From assembly GCF_002993025.1 (NCBI RefSeq), contig NZ_NXGI01000002.1:1-64000 (forward strand): DNA of 64,000 bases. Reading direction: 5' to 3'. A program made the translations under genes and the position numbers. The first letter of the stretch is position 1. The number at the start of each line of letters is the position of its first letter. Under the pieces are notes generated by a model that ran no database searches, had not been told where the DNA came from, and saw nothing but the letters and a program-made list of their open reading frames with translations. This stretch comes from Arcobacter cryaerophilus gv. crypticus. GTDB taxonomy: Bacteria; Campylobacterota; Campylobacteria; Campylobacterales; Arcobacteraceae. Positions 8,240 through 18,876 of the stretch are shown here, piece after piece.

Positions 8240-8827
8240 TTAAATCAAATCTTCAAAACTATCATTTAAAATTAAAAGTTTTTTACTATTTTTATTATAA
8301 ATAAATCTTTTGTCACCATTTTTTACAGCATTTAAAATAGTGTTTTTTATCTCCAAATCACTCTTTGAAGCTCTTTTTAAAATAATAAAAAAATCTTGTA
8401 GTGTTATAAATTCATTTTTTTTCTCATTTTTTTGATTTTCAATTTGAGGTTTATATATTGCTCTCATTTCATTAAAAGCACTTTGCAACAATTTTATTTC
8501 ACTATTAAAAACTTCTATAATTCTTTTTTGATTTTTTTCGAGTCTTTTTATCTCCATAAAATGCTGATTTTTCATCCATTTTATAGACTTTTTCAAAATT
8601 TCTATCTGCTCATCTTTTGATTGAATTACTCTTTCAAAAATATTTTCTTGACTATTTTGTTTATCATTTTTTAAACTACTTTTTATAGTTTCTTCATCTA
8701 TATAAACAAATATTTTTCCATCTTTTTTTTCTGATTTTAGTTGATTTTTTTTAATACGGTAGTGAATACCCTGCAAAGAGATTCCTAAAATCTCTGAAGC
8801 TTCTGAAGTGGTTACCAATCTTTGCAA
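8240..8827 (-). CDS. Helix-turn-helix protein with coiled-coil tail
   Basis: The first 45 residues (TTSEASEILGISLQGIHYRI) form a MerR/excisionase-type winged helix-turn-helix. The next 80 residues are a charged, heptad-rich coiled coil (IFERVIQSKDEQIEILKKSI onward), and the last 50 residues are a compact unassigned domain. At 195 residues it has no effector domain that I recognise. It lies 14 bases after queF in the same direction, so the two are probably co-transcribed. It may be a transcription regulator or a DNA-organising protein; no target is evident. Confidence 0.65.
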   Translation of the reverse strand: MQRLVTTSEASEILGISLQGIHYRIKKNQLKSEKKDGKIFVYIDEETIKSSLKNDKQNSQENIFERVIQSKDEQIEILKKSIKWMKNQHFMEIKRLEKNQKRIIEVFNSEIKLLQSAFNEMRAIYKPQIENQKNEKKNEFITLQDFFIILKRASKSDLEIKNTILNAVKNGDKRFIYNKNSKKLLILNDSFEDLI

Positions 8828-8840
8828 GGTTATTCTCTTT

Positions 8841-9224
8841 TTATATTTTTGAGCTATCTATTTCAATAACTGTATGTACATTTCCTCGTGGTTTAAAATC
8901 TGCAATTACTTTAAGCCATTTTGGTTCTAGTTTTGAAAGAAGTGTATCAAAAATCTCATTTGCTGAATTTTCATGAGAAATATATCTATTCATAAATGAG
9001 TTTATATAAATTTTTAAAGCTTTAAGCTCAATAACTCTTTTATTTGGTGTATATTGAATTTTGATAGTTGCAAAATCAGGGTAACCACTTCTTGGACATT
9101 TTGCCATAAATTCTGGTAACTCTATATCAATTATATAATTTTTATCATGTTCATTTGGCCAAAAGTTTTCTTTGTCATTTATATCAAACTCTAAAATCTC
9201 TTTTTCACCATATTTTATTTCCAT
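8841..9224 (-). CDS. queF: NADPH-dependent 7-cyano-7-deazaguanine reductase QueF
   Basis: QueF reduces the nitrile of preQ0 to the aminomethyl group of preQ1 in queuosine synthesis. This is the 127-residue unimodular form. The catalytic cysteine appears in AKCPRSGYPDFATI, followed by the E-L-K-A-L-K-I-Y motif typical of T-fold QueF enzymes. The histidine/glutamate stretch YISHENSANEIFDTL and the ending FKPRGNVHTVIEI also match. No preQ1 riboswitch was recognised in the 109 bp upstream. Confidence 0.93.
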   Translation of the reverse strand: MEIKYGEKEILEFDINDKENFWPNEHDKNYIIDIELPEFMAKCPRSGYPDFATIKIQYTPNKRVIELKALKIYINSFMNRYISHENSANEIFDTLLSKLEPKWLKVIADFKPRGNVHTVIEIDSSKI

Positions 9225-9333
9225 TTAGTAACCTTTTTTTTAAAATTTTTGAAATTATTCTATCCAAATATCTCTTATAAAGCTAATTTACGAAAATAAA
9301 GATAAAATTCAAATATATTTATAAAGGTTAAAA

Positions 9334-10302
9334 ATGAGTTCAAAAATATTTGATACAGTAATTGTTGGAGCTGGAGTTTCAGGATTAAGTTGTGCTATAG
9401 AGTTAAAAATAAAAAATATCGAAAATATTGCTATTGTTGAAAAAAGTAATAATTTTTTTAACACAATAAGAAGTTTTTATAAAGATGGAAAAAGAGTTGA
9501 TAAAAACTGGAGAAATCAAACTATTGAACTTCTTGGAAATATTAATTTTGATGGTGGTTTAAAAGAGGAAATTTTGGATTATTTTGAAGATTTATTAGAA
9601 AAACACAATATAAAACCTTTGTACAATAGTGAAGTAGAAAAAATTGTTAAAAACAAAGATGATATCTTTGAAGTTCATTTAAAATCAGATATTTTAAAAG
9701 CAAAAAATGTTGTAGTTGCTATTGGAAAAATGGGAAAACCAAATAAACCAGATTATAAAATACCTCTTGAAATTCAAAAAAATGTAAATTTTAATCTTGA
9801 TAACTGTTCAAAAAATGAGGAAATTTTAGTTGTAGGTGGTGGAAATAGTGCGGCTGAATATGCTTACTCTTTAGCTTTAGATGAAAATATTGTAACTTTG
9901 GCATATAGAAAAGAGTCTTTTTCAAGATTAAATCCTACAAATGAAAAAATGTTAAAAAAGTTTGAAGTTAATAAAAAATTAACTATAAAATTAAATTGCG
10001 ATATAAACTCTTTAGAAGATGAAAATGGATTTGTAAAGGTAAACTATTCAAATGGTGAAAGTCAAAATTTCAACAGAGTAATTTATGCAATAGGAGGAAC
10101 AGCCCCAATTGATTTTTTAAAAATTTGTGGTGTAAATTTTGATAATAATATTAAACCAGTTTTTGATGAAAATTTTGAGTGTTGTTGTAAAAATTTATAT
10201 TTAGCTGGAGATATAACTTCTATAAACGAAGGTTCTATCTCTAGCAGTTTAAATCATGGCTATTTAATAGCACAAAGAGTAGCTAAAGAGTTAAATCTTT
10301 AG
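9334..10302 (+). CDS. Thioredoxin reductase-like FAD/NAD(P)-dependent oxidoreductase
   Basis: Two Rossmann dinucleotide sites are present: VGAGVSGLSCAIEL near residue 12 for FAD, and VVGGGNSAAEYAYSLA near residue 168 for NAD(P)H. The FAD-binding AGDIT motif stands near the C-terminus. The 322-residue layout resembles the pyridine nucleotide-disulfide oxidoreductase class II, but the redox CxxC between the NAD segments is absent. A cysteine cluster, ECCCK, lies near residue 286. YpdA-like or ferredoxin-NADP reductase-like activity is possible. Its stop codon is one base from the gyrB stop on the opposite strand. Confidence 0.72.
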   Translation: MSSKIFDTVIVGAGVSGLSCAIELKIKNIENIAIVEKSNNFFNTIRSFYKDGKRVDKNWRNQTIELLGNINFDGGLKEEILDYFEDLLEKHNIKPLYNSEVEKIVKNKDDIFEVHLKSDILKAKNVVVAIGKMGKPNKPDYKIPLEIQKNVNFNLDNCSKNEEILVVGGGNSAAEYAYSLALDENIVTLAYRKESFSRLNPTNEKMLKKFEVNKKLTIKLNCDINSLEDENGFVKVNYSNGESQNFNRVIYAIGGTAPIDFLKICGVNFDNNIKPVFDENFECCCKNLYLAGDITSINEGSISSSLNHGYLIAQRVAKELNL

Positions 10303-10303
10303 C

Positions 10304-12631
<2,328 letters not shown>

Positions 12632-13702
12632 TTATTTTTCTAAAACTATTGGCATTACAATTGTGATAAATTTATTATCTTCTAAATAAAATGGAAGATT
12701 TGATTCATTAAATCCTATTTTAATTTTATCACTTGTTGTCATACTTAAAAAATCTAAAATATATTTTGCATTTACTGCTATATAAAAATCATTTGGAATA
12801 TTTAAATCTATATCAACTTGTGTATTTGCAACACTATCTGTATCTAAAGATTCAAAAATAATAGCTTGAGTTGTAAATGTAATTTTTATATTTGAATTTA
12901 AAGATGTAATAAGTTTTATAGATTCAATAAATATATTTTTTGGAATATATAGATTATTTTTAAGATTTAAAGGAATAATTCTTTCATAATCTGGATATTT
13001 TCCATTTATAAGTTTTGTAAAGAAAGTTGTATTTTCATTTGAAATTACTAAATTTGTATTATCGTAAGATATTTTTGCATTATCCAAAAATAGTTTTTGA
13101 ATTTCAAAAATAGCTTTTTTAGGAATAATTAATTGAACTTCTTCATTTGACATATTTTCTAAACTATTCATTGCTAATCTTCTAGTATCTGTTGCACAAA
13201 AGTTTATTTTTTGGCTTTTTATATCTAGTAATGCTCCATTTAATTCAAACTTTGGATTGTTGTTATCTATTGCTGGAGATATTTTTTTGATTGAATTTAT
13301 AAAATTTATTGTAGAGATAGTTAAATCTTTTAAATTTTCATATTTGTTTATAGTTGGATATTCATTTGGATCATAACTTGGTAATTTGAATATTGATTTA
13401 CCTTGTTTTATTATTAAGTTATTTGAACTAGTTTCTAAAGTAATATCTTCATTTTTTAATCTTTTAATAAATCCTAATAGATTATTTCCATTTACTGTTG
13501 TTTTTCCATCTTCAAAATTACTTATAGTATCAATTGTAACTTCAAGACCAATTTCATAGTCAGTAGCTTTTATAGTCATTTTGCTATTTGCAATTTCTAA
13601 ATATAAATGAGATGTAATTGCACTTGAATCTTTTTTTTCTAAAAATGGTTGCATTTGACTTACAACATTTTCAAAAGTAGATTTGTTTATTACTAGCTTC
13701 AT
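12632..13702 (-). CDS. dnaN: DNA polymerase III sliding clamp, beta subunit
   Basis: DnaN forms the ring clamp that tethers the replicative polymerase. The 356-residue length and three repeated domains fit. Family landmarks include FKLPSYDPNEYP near residue 110, CATDTRRLA near residue 170, FTKLINGKYPDYERIIP near residue 225 and the C-terminal ending YLEDNKFITIVMPI. That last stretch replaces the enterobacterial MPMRL terminus, so the hydrophobic cleft is somewhat diverged, as is usual in Campylobacterota. It lies between the origin spacer and gyrB. Confidence 0.95.
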   Translation of the reverse strand: MKLVINKSTFENVVSQMQPFLEKKDSSAITSHLYLEIANSKMTIKATDYEIGLEVTIDTISNFEDGKTTVNGNNLLGFIKRLKNEDITLETSSNNLIIKQGKSIFKLPSYDPNEYPTINKYENLKDLTISTINFINSIKKISPAIDNNNPKFELNGALLDIKSQKINFCATDTRRLAMNSLENMSNEEVQLIIPKKAIFEIQKLFLDNAKISYDNTNLVISNENTTFFTKLINGKYPDYERIIPLNLKNNLYIPKNIFIESIKLITSLNSNIKITFTTQAIIFESLDTDSVANTQVDIDLNIPNDFYIAVNAKYILDFLSMTTSDKIKIGFNESNLPFYLEDNKFITIVMPIVLEK

Positions 13703-13849
13703 TTCTTTCTCCTATTTTTTATTTATTTTCAAGTATTAGTAGTAGTATATGTGAAAAGATGTAAATACAGTTCTAAGCACTATAAAATCGATGTTTAACA
13801 TAGTGATTAAAATCAAGTATATATTCACATCTTTTCACACATCTAACTA
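13703..13849. other. oriC: Replication origin part oriC2 (dnaA-dnaN spacer)
   Basis: The 147-bp spacer holds three copies of the Campylobacterota DnaA box core TTCAC: one on the minus strand at 13751-13755, two on the plus strand at 13824-13828 and 13834-13838. They sit within a 12-bp perfect inverted repeat (GTGAAAAGATGT at 13751-13762, complement at 13827-13838) around an AT-rich centre. That centre also carries CACTAT/ATAGTG at 13778-13783 and 13800-13805. Published work on Arcobacter butzleri relatives places DNA unwinding in the spacer downstream of dnaA, which is this position. Confidence 0.75.
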
Positions 13850-15163
13850 TTACTCCTTGTTTATTAATTTGTTTTTTAAATTTTGAATGATCAATTTAAA
13901 GTTTTCATCTTTTTCAATTAGCTCTGTTGTTTTTTTAACATTATGAGAAATTGAGCTATGGTCTTTCATCTCTAAAAATTTTGCAATATCTGGCATTGAA
14001 TTATGAGTTAATTCACGTGCAAGAAATATAACTATTCTTCTTGCATTTGCTACGCTAGAAGTTCTTTTTTTAGATTTTATATCACTTGGTTTTATATTTA
14101 ATTCATTTGCAACTAAACTTATAATATCTGGAAGTTTTATATTCTCTTTGTTCTCTTTTATTTGGTCTTTTAAAAGATTTTGAACCATTTGTAGATTTAT
14201 TTCAAGATTAAGTAAAGATGCACTTGCATTTATTCTTATTAAAACACCTTCAATTTCTCTTATTGAACTATCAAGAGTTGTTGCAATAAATGAGACAATA
14301 TCACGACTTAAGTTTATCCCATTTAATTCTGATTTTTTTTCAATAATTGCAATTTTTGTTTCTAGTTTTGGAATTTGAACATCTGTTGTAAGTCCCCACT
14401 CAAATCTTGATTTTAATCTATCAACAAGTCCAGCTATTTGAGATGGAAGCCTATCACTTGTCATTACAATTTGTTTTTTTGCATTGTGTAATTCGTTGAA
14501 AGTATGGAAAAATTCCTCTTGAGTGCTCTCTTTTCCGCTTAAAAATTGTACATCATCTATTAAAAGTAAATCACAATTTCTATATTTTTCTCTAAAATGT
14601 TCCATATTTTTTTTATTTATTGAAAATATAAAATCATTCATAAACTGCTCAATTGTTACATATATTACTGTTTTATCATTTTCTAAAGCATGGTTTCCAA
14701 TAGCTTGTAAAATATGAGTTTTTCCAAGTCCAGTTCCACCATATATAAAAAGTGGATTATATTGAACACCTGGTTTTGAAGCTACTGCTAAAGCTGCATT
14801 ATAAGCCATTTGATTTGAAGGACCAACTATAAATGAATCAAAAGTATATGAAGGATTTAGTATCGTACTTTCTGGAGTATGATTTTGAATTTGATTATTT
14901 AGTGTCTCTTTTTTTGTCTTTTTTTCACCAATTAATCTAATTTCAATATCTGGCTTAAGATTTATATTTTTTTCAAAGCAGTTTTGAATAAGATTTGTAT
15001 ATTTACTCTTTATCCAAGAAGCAATATATTTGTTTGCTACTTCAAATATGGCAATATTTTCTTCAATAGATAATTTTTTTAAAACAAGTTGTTTTAAATA
15101 TCTTTCGAAGTCATTTTTGCTTGTTTCTTTTTGAATAAGTGATAAAAACTCTTTATTTGTCAT
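13850..15163 (-). CDS. dnaA: Chromosomal replication initiator DnaA
   Basis: DnaA binds origin boxes and melts the origin. The 437 residues contain an N-terminal DnaB-interaction domain, a short variable linker near residues 80-105, and the AAA+ core with Walker A GGTGLGKTHILQAIGN and Walker B LLLIDDVQFLSGKE. The C-terminal DnaA signature helix-turn-helix is KDHSSISHNVKK. It is transcribed away from ruvC, and both its flanks carry TTCAC boxes, so autoregulation through the upstream cluster is likely. Confidence 0.97.
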   Translation of the reverse strand: MTNKEFLSLIQKETSKNDFERYLKQLVLKKLSIEENIAIFEVANKYIASWIKSKYTNLIQNCFEKNINLKPDIEIRLIGEKKTKKETLNNQIQNHTPESTILNPSYTFDSFIVGPSNQMAYNAALAVASKPGVQYNPLFIYGGTGLGKTHILQAIGNHALENDKTVIYVTIEQFMNDFIFSINKKNMEHFREKYRNCDLLLIDDVQFLSGKESTQEEFFHTFNELHNAKKQIVMTSDRLPSQIAGLVDRLKSRFEWGLTTDVQIPKLETKIAIIEKKSELNGINLSRDIVSFIATTLDSSIREIEGVLIRINASASLLNLEINLQMVQNLLKDQIKENKENIKLPDIISLVANELNIKPSDIKSKKRTSSVANARRIVIFLARELTHNSMPDIAKFLEMKDHSSISHNVKKTTELIEKDENFKLIIQNLKNKLINKE

Positions 15164-15395
15164 AATAACCTAAAAAATCAAATTTAATTAAGCAATTATT
15201 ATATCTAAATATTTTATAAAATAGCTTCAATGGAAAAAGTATAAAAAATAGTTTAAAATCATAAAATAATTTATTTGTACACAATGTGAATAAGTAGTGA
15301 ATAGTTTTAGAATTTTATAAATAAAAACATAGTTAAAATACGATACAATCGAATATTTAAAAATGTGAATATAAAAAATAAAAAAGAGTGAAATA
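15164..15395. other. oriC: Replication origin part oriC1 (ruvC-dnaA spacer)
   Basis: The divergent 232-bp spacer is extremely AT-rich and contains four DnaA box cores, all in the same orientation (GTGAA on the plus strand, hence TTCAC on the minus strand): 15286-15290, 15297-15301, 15365-15369 and 15388-15392. The first two are 11 bp apart, one helical turn. The promoters of dnaA and ruvC must lie here too. This matches the upstream half of the bipartite origins proposed for Campylobacterota at ruvC-dnaA-dnaN. Confidence 0.7.
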
Positions 15396-15866
15396 GTGAA
15401 AATATTAGGAATAGACCCTGGAACAAAAAATTGTGGATATGCTATTATTGAAAAAAGTGGAAGAGATTTAAAACTAATAGAAGCTGGATTAATTAAGATA
15501 AAAACTACAGTTTTGCAAGAGCAAATTGTAGAGATGACTGAGGGTTTTGATATGATATTTAAGGCTCACAAAATTGATGAAGTATCAATTGAAGATATGT
15601 TTTATGCTTTTAATCCAAAAACTGTTATAAAACTAGCTCAATTTAGAGGAGCTATATCTTTAAAAATTTTACAAGAGTTTGGAAATTTTGCAGAATATAC
15701 ACCACTTCAAGTAAAAAAAGCAGTTACTGGAAATGGAAAAGCTACAAAAGAGCAGGTTGCTTTTATGGTTAAGCGACTTTTGGGAATAAAAAAAGAGATA
15801 AAACCTCTTGATATTACAGATGCAATTGCAATTGCTTTAACTCACTCTCAAAGAATAAAAGGATAG
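15396..15866 (+). CDS. ruvC: Holliday junction resolvase RuvC
   Basis: RuvC cuts four-way junctions during recombination. It begins with a GTG codon, giving [18 protein letters not shown], which carries the first catalytic aspartate in GIDPGT. The second acidic site is in [14 protein letters not shown] near residue 68, and the C-terminal [11 protein letters not shown] supplies the last aspartates. At 156 residues it is full length. A DnaA box ends 4 bases before the start codon. It is followed closely by purN (7-base gap). Confidence 0.96.
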   Translation: MKILGIDPGTKNCGYAIIEKSGRDLKLIEAGLIKIKTTVLQEQIVEMTEGFDMIFKAHKIDEVSIEDMFYAFNPKTVIKLAQFRGAISLKILQEFGNFAEYTPLQVKKAVTGNGKATKEQVAFMVKRLLGIKKEIKPLDITDAIAIALTHSQRIKG

Positions 15867-15872
15867 AAATTT

Positions 15873-16451
15873 ATGAAAAAAATAGGAATTTTGGCTTCGT
15901 ACAACGGAAGTGGTTTTGAAACAATACAAAAAGCGATTGAAAGTGGTATTTTAAATGCAAAAGTGGAAGTGATTATTACAAATAACTCAAATGCTGGAGT
16001 GCTTGAAAAAGCTTCAAAATATGGAATAAAATCTTTTGTGATAAACAAAAATCTATTTCCAAACGAAAATTTGGATTTAAAAATTGCACAAACTTTAAAA
16101 GAGTTTGAGTGTGATTATATATTTTTATCTGGATATATGAAAAAAATAGAGGAAAACTTGCTTAAAACTTTTCCAAATAAAATAATAAATACTCATCCTG
16201 CAATTTTGCCATCTATTTATGGTGGTGCTGGAATGTATGGAAGTTTTGTGCATGAAGCAGTTATAAAAAATGGTGAGAAAAAATCAGGTGTAACAATTCA
16301 CTATGTAAATGAAAACTATGATGAGGGCGAAAAGATTTTGATAAAAGAGCTAGAGCTAGAAAAAGATGAAACAGCTCAGAGTTTAGAAAATAGAATAAAA
16401 GAGCTTGAAAAAACTGCTATTGTTGAAGCTTTTGTAAAGGTTTTGGCATAA
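15873..16451 (+). CDS. purN: Phosphoribosylglycinamide formyltransferase PurN
   Basis: PurN transfers a formyl group from 10-formyl-THF to GAR in purine synthesis. The 192-residue protein has the glycine-rich start GILASYNGSGFETI (serine/tyrosine variant of the usual ASGxGS motif) and LSGYMKKI. The catalytic region is INTHPAILPSIYGGAGMYG, with the Asn-His pair near residue 105, and the folate-site aspartate lies in VNENYDEGEKI. It is co-directional with ruvC and ends at a strong terminator. Confidence 0.93.
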   Translation: MKKIGILASYNGSGFETIQKAIESGILNAKVEVIITNNSNAGVLEKASKYGIKSFVINKNLFPNENLDLKIAQTLKEFECDYIFLSGYMKKIEENLLKTFPNKIINTHPAILPSIYGGAGMYGSFVHEAVIKNGEKKSGVTIHYVNENYDEGEKILIKELELEKDETAQSLENRIKELEKTAIVEAFVKVLA

Positions 16452-16463
16452 AATTTGCTAGAA

Positions 16464-16488
16464 AAAGAGTAGTTTTAAACTACTCTTT
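16464..16488 (+). terminator. Terminator after purN
   Basis: AAAGAGTAG pairs with CTACTCTTT around a seven-base TTTTAAA loop, followed by TATCTTTTT. It lies 12 bases past the purN stop and can also serve the opposing remnant gene from the other strand. Confidence 0.75.
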
Positions 16489-16498
16489 ATCTTTTTAA

Positions 16499-16733
16499 CT
16501 AAGGTTTAAAACTATCTGTTTCATCATATTCATATTGGATAGTTGCTTTTACATTTGACATAGTAGAAGCTCCCACTGCTTTTGTATGATATTTTAATCC
16601 CCAATTTCTTGCAACATCTAAGTTCTTTGCCAAATTTATATTATACGAACTATTTGATGAACTAGATATTGTAAGAACTTCTAGCATAAACTCTATCTGC
16701 TGTATTTGTAGCAAATGCAAAACCAATAAACAT
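16499..16733 (-). pseudogene. Frameshifted C-terminal remnant of an outer-membrane-like protein
   Basis: Two reading frames on the minus strand together look like one protein tail. From 16733 one frame reads MFIGFAFATNTADRVYARSS and stops at 16662. The next frame continues with SSYNINLAKNLDVARNWGLK and ends YDETDSFKP at 16499. The pieces join naturally at the repeated YNI, so one small frameshift separates them. Alternating polar and aromatic residues suggest beta-barrel strands. No ribosome site or full-length start is visible, so this is probably a decayed end of a larger porin-like gene. I do not recognise the family. Confidence 0.45.
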
Positions 16734-16811
16734 AAATAAAATTAATTCAATCTAAAGAATAAAGCTATATAATTAAACTATTATTAAGAATTGTATAGTA
16801 AAGGAGATTTT

Positions 16812-18290
16812 ATGATAATTAATTCAAATACAGCATCACAACAAGTTAGCTCACTAAATGGAGCTATAAAAGTAAATCAAAATGATGTTAAAGTAAATTC
16901 TTACACAAGCAATTATGATAAAGAAGCTTATGTATTAGATATAAGTTCACAAAAAATAAACCTTTCAGATAAACCAGAAGCCATAATACAAAGTAACAAT
17001 GCTTATGTAAATAAAAACAATGAAGCTACACATAAAATATTAGATGATTACTACAAAAAAATAGTTGAAGATAACAAAAAATTTGAAGACCCTTTAGCTC
17101 ATGTTTATAAAAAATACAATGACAAAAGTTATGCTTATTATATAAAAGATTTAACTGATGAAGAAAGATTTGCAGCTTTTACAAATGAATTTGATAGGCA
17201 AAAAGGTTTTAAAGGTTCTTATTCATATTTAGACCCAATTTTAACTAGAAATGGAATAAAACCAACAAATGTCTATGTGGAAAAAGCTGAAAGAAATGCT
17301 TACAATAGAGAAGCTGTAAATAGTCAATTTGAAACTTTATTAAATAATTACGGAATAACTATCCCAAAAGATGAAAAGCTAACATTTACAATAGAACCAA
17401 ACCATTTTATACTAAAAGTAAATGGTGCAAAAGATGAGAATTTGGCACAAGCAATAGAAGATATTTTAAATAAAAATAGTGAAAATGTAAAACAACTATT
17501 TTTTCATATAAATTATATGAAATCAGATAGTAGCACACAATTTACAAAGGAAAAAGAAGATAAGTGGAATATTGTAAATTCTGCAAAAGAGTTTACAGGA
17601 TATAATTTAGCAGATTTAGAAGTAAAAGGAGATAGATTTTTAGCTCCAGACGGAACAGATTTATTTAGAATCTTCAAAAATAATTTTGATGAAAGATACC
17701 CAAACCCTGGGTTTGATAAAAATACTATTTTAATATACTATGAAAATCAACTTACAGAATTAGCAAGAAAAGGTTTTGAAAATGTACCTGATTTGGTTCT
17801 TTCAATAGAGTATGAAAATAGAAGTTTTTATGATATCGGACAAAAAGAAAACTATGGAACAGGAAAAACAGCTTGGATAGAAGAGTGGAATATAGCAAAA
17901 ACAAGTGAATATAATGCAGCTCAAAATAAAATAAACTATAAATCACAATATACAGAAAATCCATCTGAATTTACAAGAAGTATAAATAAATATGATTTAG
18001 CAAATGAACTAAAAGATGTTATCGGATATGACTTAAATGATTTAAAAGAAGAAAATGGAAAATTTTTGACTAGCAAAGGAGAAGATATTTTTAAACTATA
18101 TAAAAAAGAGCTTCAATCAAAATATTTTTTCTCAAAAGATTTGCAAGAAGCAAAGAGTGATTATTTTGGAAATTTACTAAAAGATTTTTCAAAAATTGGC
18201 TTAAACAATATCCCTAATTTTGAAGCAAAAAAAGAGGAAGATTTAATGCAAATTTTGAATAAAATCGAACCTTTGGAAATTTATGTGTAA
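16812..18290 (+). CDS. Unrecognised 492-residue protein with an internal repeat
   Basis: The start at 16812 follows an AAGGAG site. The N-terminus MIINSNTASQQVSSLNGAIK has no signal peptide or membrane helix and resembles low-complexity starts of surface or flagellum-associated proteins. Two homologous blocks can be aligned, at residues about 260-335 and 400-475: TGYNLADLEVKGDRFLAPDG and IGYDLNDLKEENGKFLTSKG, each followed by a D-L/I-F-K helix and an N-I/V-P-N/D-L/F end. The centre (PLAHVYKKYNDKSYAYYIKD) suggests a helical, mostly soluble protein. A DUF4885-like relationship is possible but unverified. It stands alone between a decayed remnant and a terminator. Confidence 0.7.
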   Translation: MIINSNTASQQVSSLNGAIKVNQNDVKVNSYTSNYDKEAYVLDISSQKINLSDKPEAIIQSNNAYVNKNNEATHKILDDYYKKIVEDNKKFEDPLAHVYKKYNDKSYAYYIKDLTDEERFAAFTNEFDRQKGFKGSYSYLDPILTRNGIKPTNVYVEKAERNAYNREAVNSQFETLLNNYGITIPKDEKLTFTIEPNHFILKVNGAKDENLAQAIEDILNKNSENVKQLFFHINYMKSDSSTQFTKEKEDKWNIVNSAKEFTGYNLADLEVKGDRFLAPDGTDLFRIFKNNFDERYPNPGFDKNTILIYYENQLTELARKGFENVPDLVLSIEYENRSFYDIGQKENYGTGKTAWIEEWNIAKTSEYNAAQNKINYKSQYTENPSEFTRSINKYDLANELKDVIGYDLNDLKEENGKFLTSKGEDIFKLYKKELQSKYFFSKDLQEAKSDYFGNLLKDFSKIGLNNIPNFEAKKEEDLMQILNKIEPLEIYV

Positions 18291-18325
18291 GTAAGGGGAT
18301 TTTTTAATATTATTTCATAAGAAAA

Positions 18326-18350
18326 AAACAAGGATTAAAAATCCTTGTTT
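18326..18350. terminator. Bidirectional terminator between convergent genes
   Basis: A 10-bp perfect stem (AAACAAGGAT / ATCCTTGTTT) with a TAAAA loop lies between the stop codons of two convergent genes. The T-run (seven A's at 18322-18328 on the plus strand) favours termination of the minus-strand gene, but the stem can serve both. Confidence 0.75.
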
Positions 18351-18361
18351 CCAAGTTTATA

Positions 18362-18823
18362 TTATTTTATAATATTTGCTAGCTCTTCTTTTGTAGAGAT
18401 TTTTTCTATTTTAGAAACTTTTCCATTTTCTAAACTATAAACAATAATTTTTCCATCTTCTTTTACAAAGTTATCTTTGTTTGTATCATCTAATAATAAA
18501 ACTGAAAATGGGTATTTTTTCATTTTTGGTAAAGCTATAAATTTAGAAATCAAACTTGGCATTCCTGAAATATCAGCAACATAAACAGCAGAATTTTTTT
18601 CTAAAATATTCTCTTTCTCGCTTAGTGGTAAAAGATAATCTCTTAACATATCGCTTGTGCTTTTATCACTTGCAAAAAGTATAGTTTTTACATTTGTGTC
18701 TATAACTTTTTCAACTTCATTTTGATCTTTGATTTTTAAGTTATCAACAACACTATCAACAGCAAGTGGAGCCGCATTTAATCCTAAAGCTAATAAAGAA
18801 GCTAAAAGTATTTTTTTTAACAT
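18362..18823 (-). CDS. Small secreted protein of unknown function
   Basis: The start at 18823 follows an AAGGAAA site and gives a typical signal peptide, MLKKILLASLLALGLNAAP, with likely cleavage after the alanines. The mature part of about 135 residues has alternating strands and helices (NVKTILFASDKSTSDMLRDY, VYVADISGMPSLISKFIALP, FSVLLLDDT), reminiscent of a thioredoxin-like alpha/beta fold but without a CxxC. It is likely periplasmic. It overlaps nothing and follows the TRIC-channel gene in the same direction. I do not recognise a family. Confidence 0.65.
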   Translation of the reverse strand: MLKKILLASLLALGLNAAPLAVDSVVDNLKIKDQNEVEKVIDTNVKTILFASDKSTSDMLRDYLLPLSEKENILEKNSAVYVADISGMPSLISKFIALPKMKKYPFSVLLLDDTNKDNFVKEDGKIIVYSLENGKVSKIEKISTKEELANIIK

Positions 18824-18876
18824 ATTTTTCCTTTTAAAAATTTTCAAGATTCTAGCTTTAAAAAGTAAACAGAAGA

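Noticed and set aside
9225-9333. Possible preQ1 riboswitch before queF
   Set aside because: The leader lacks the C-rich loop and A-rich tail of preQ1 aptamers; only AT-rich sequence and a ribosome site are present.
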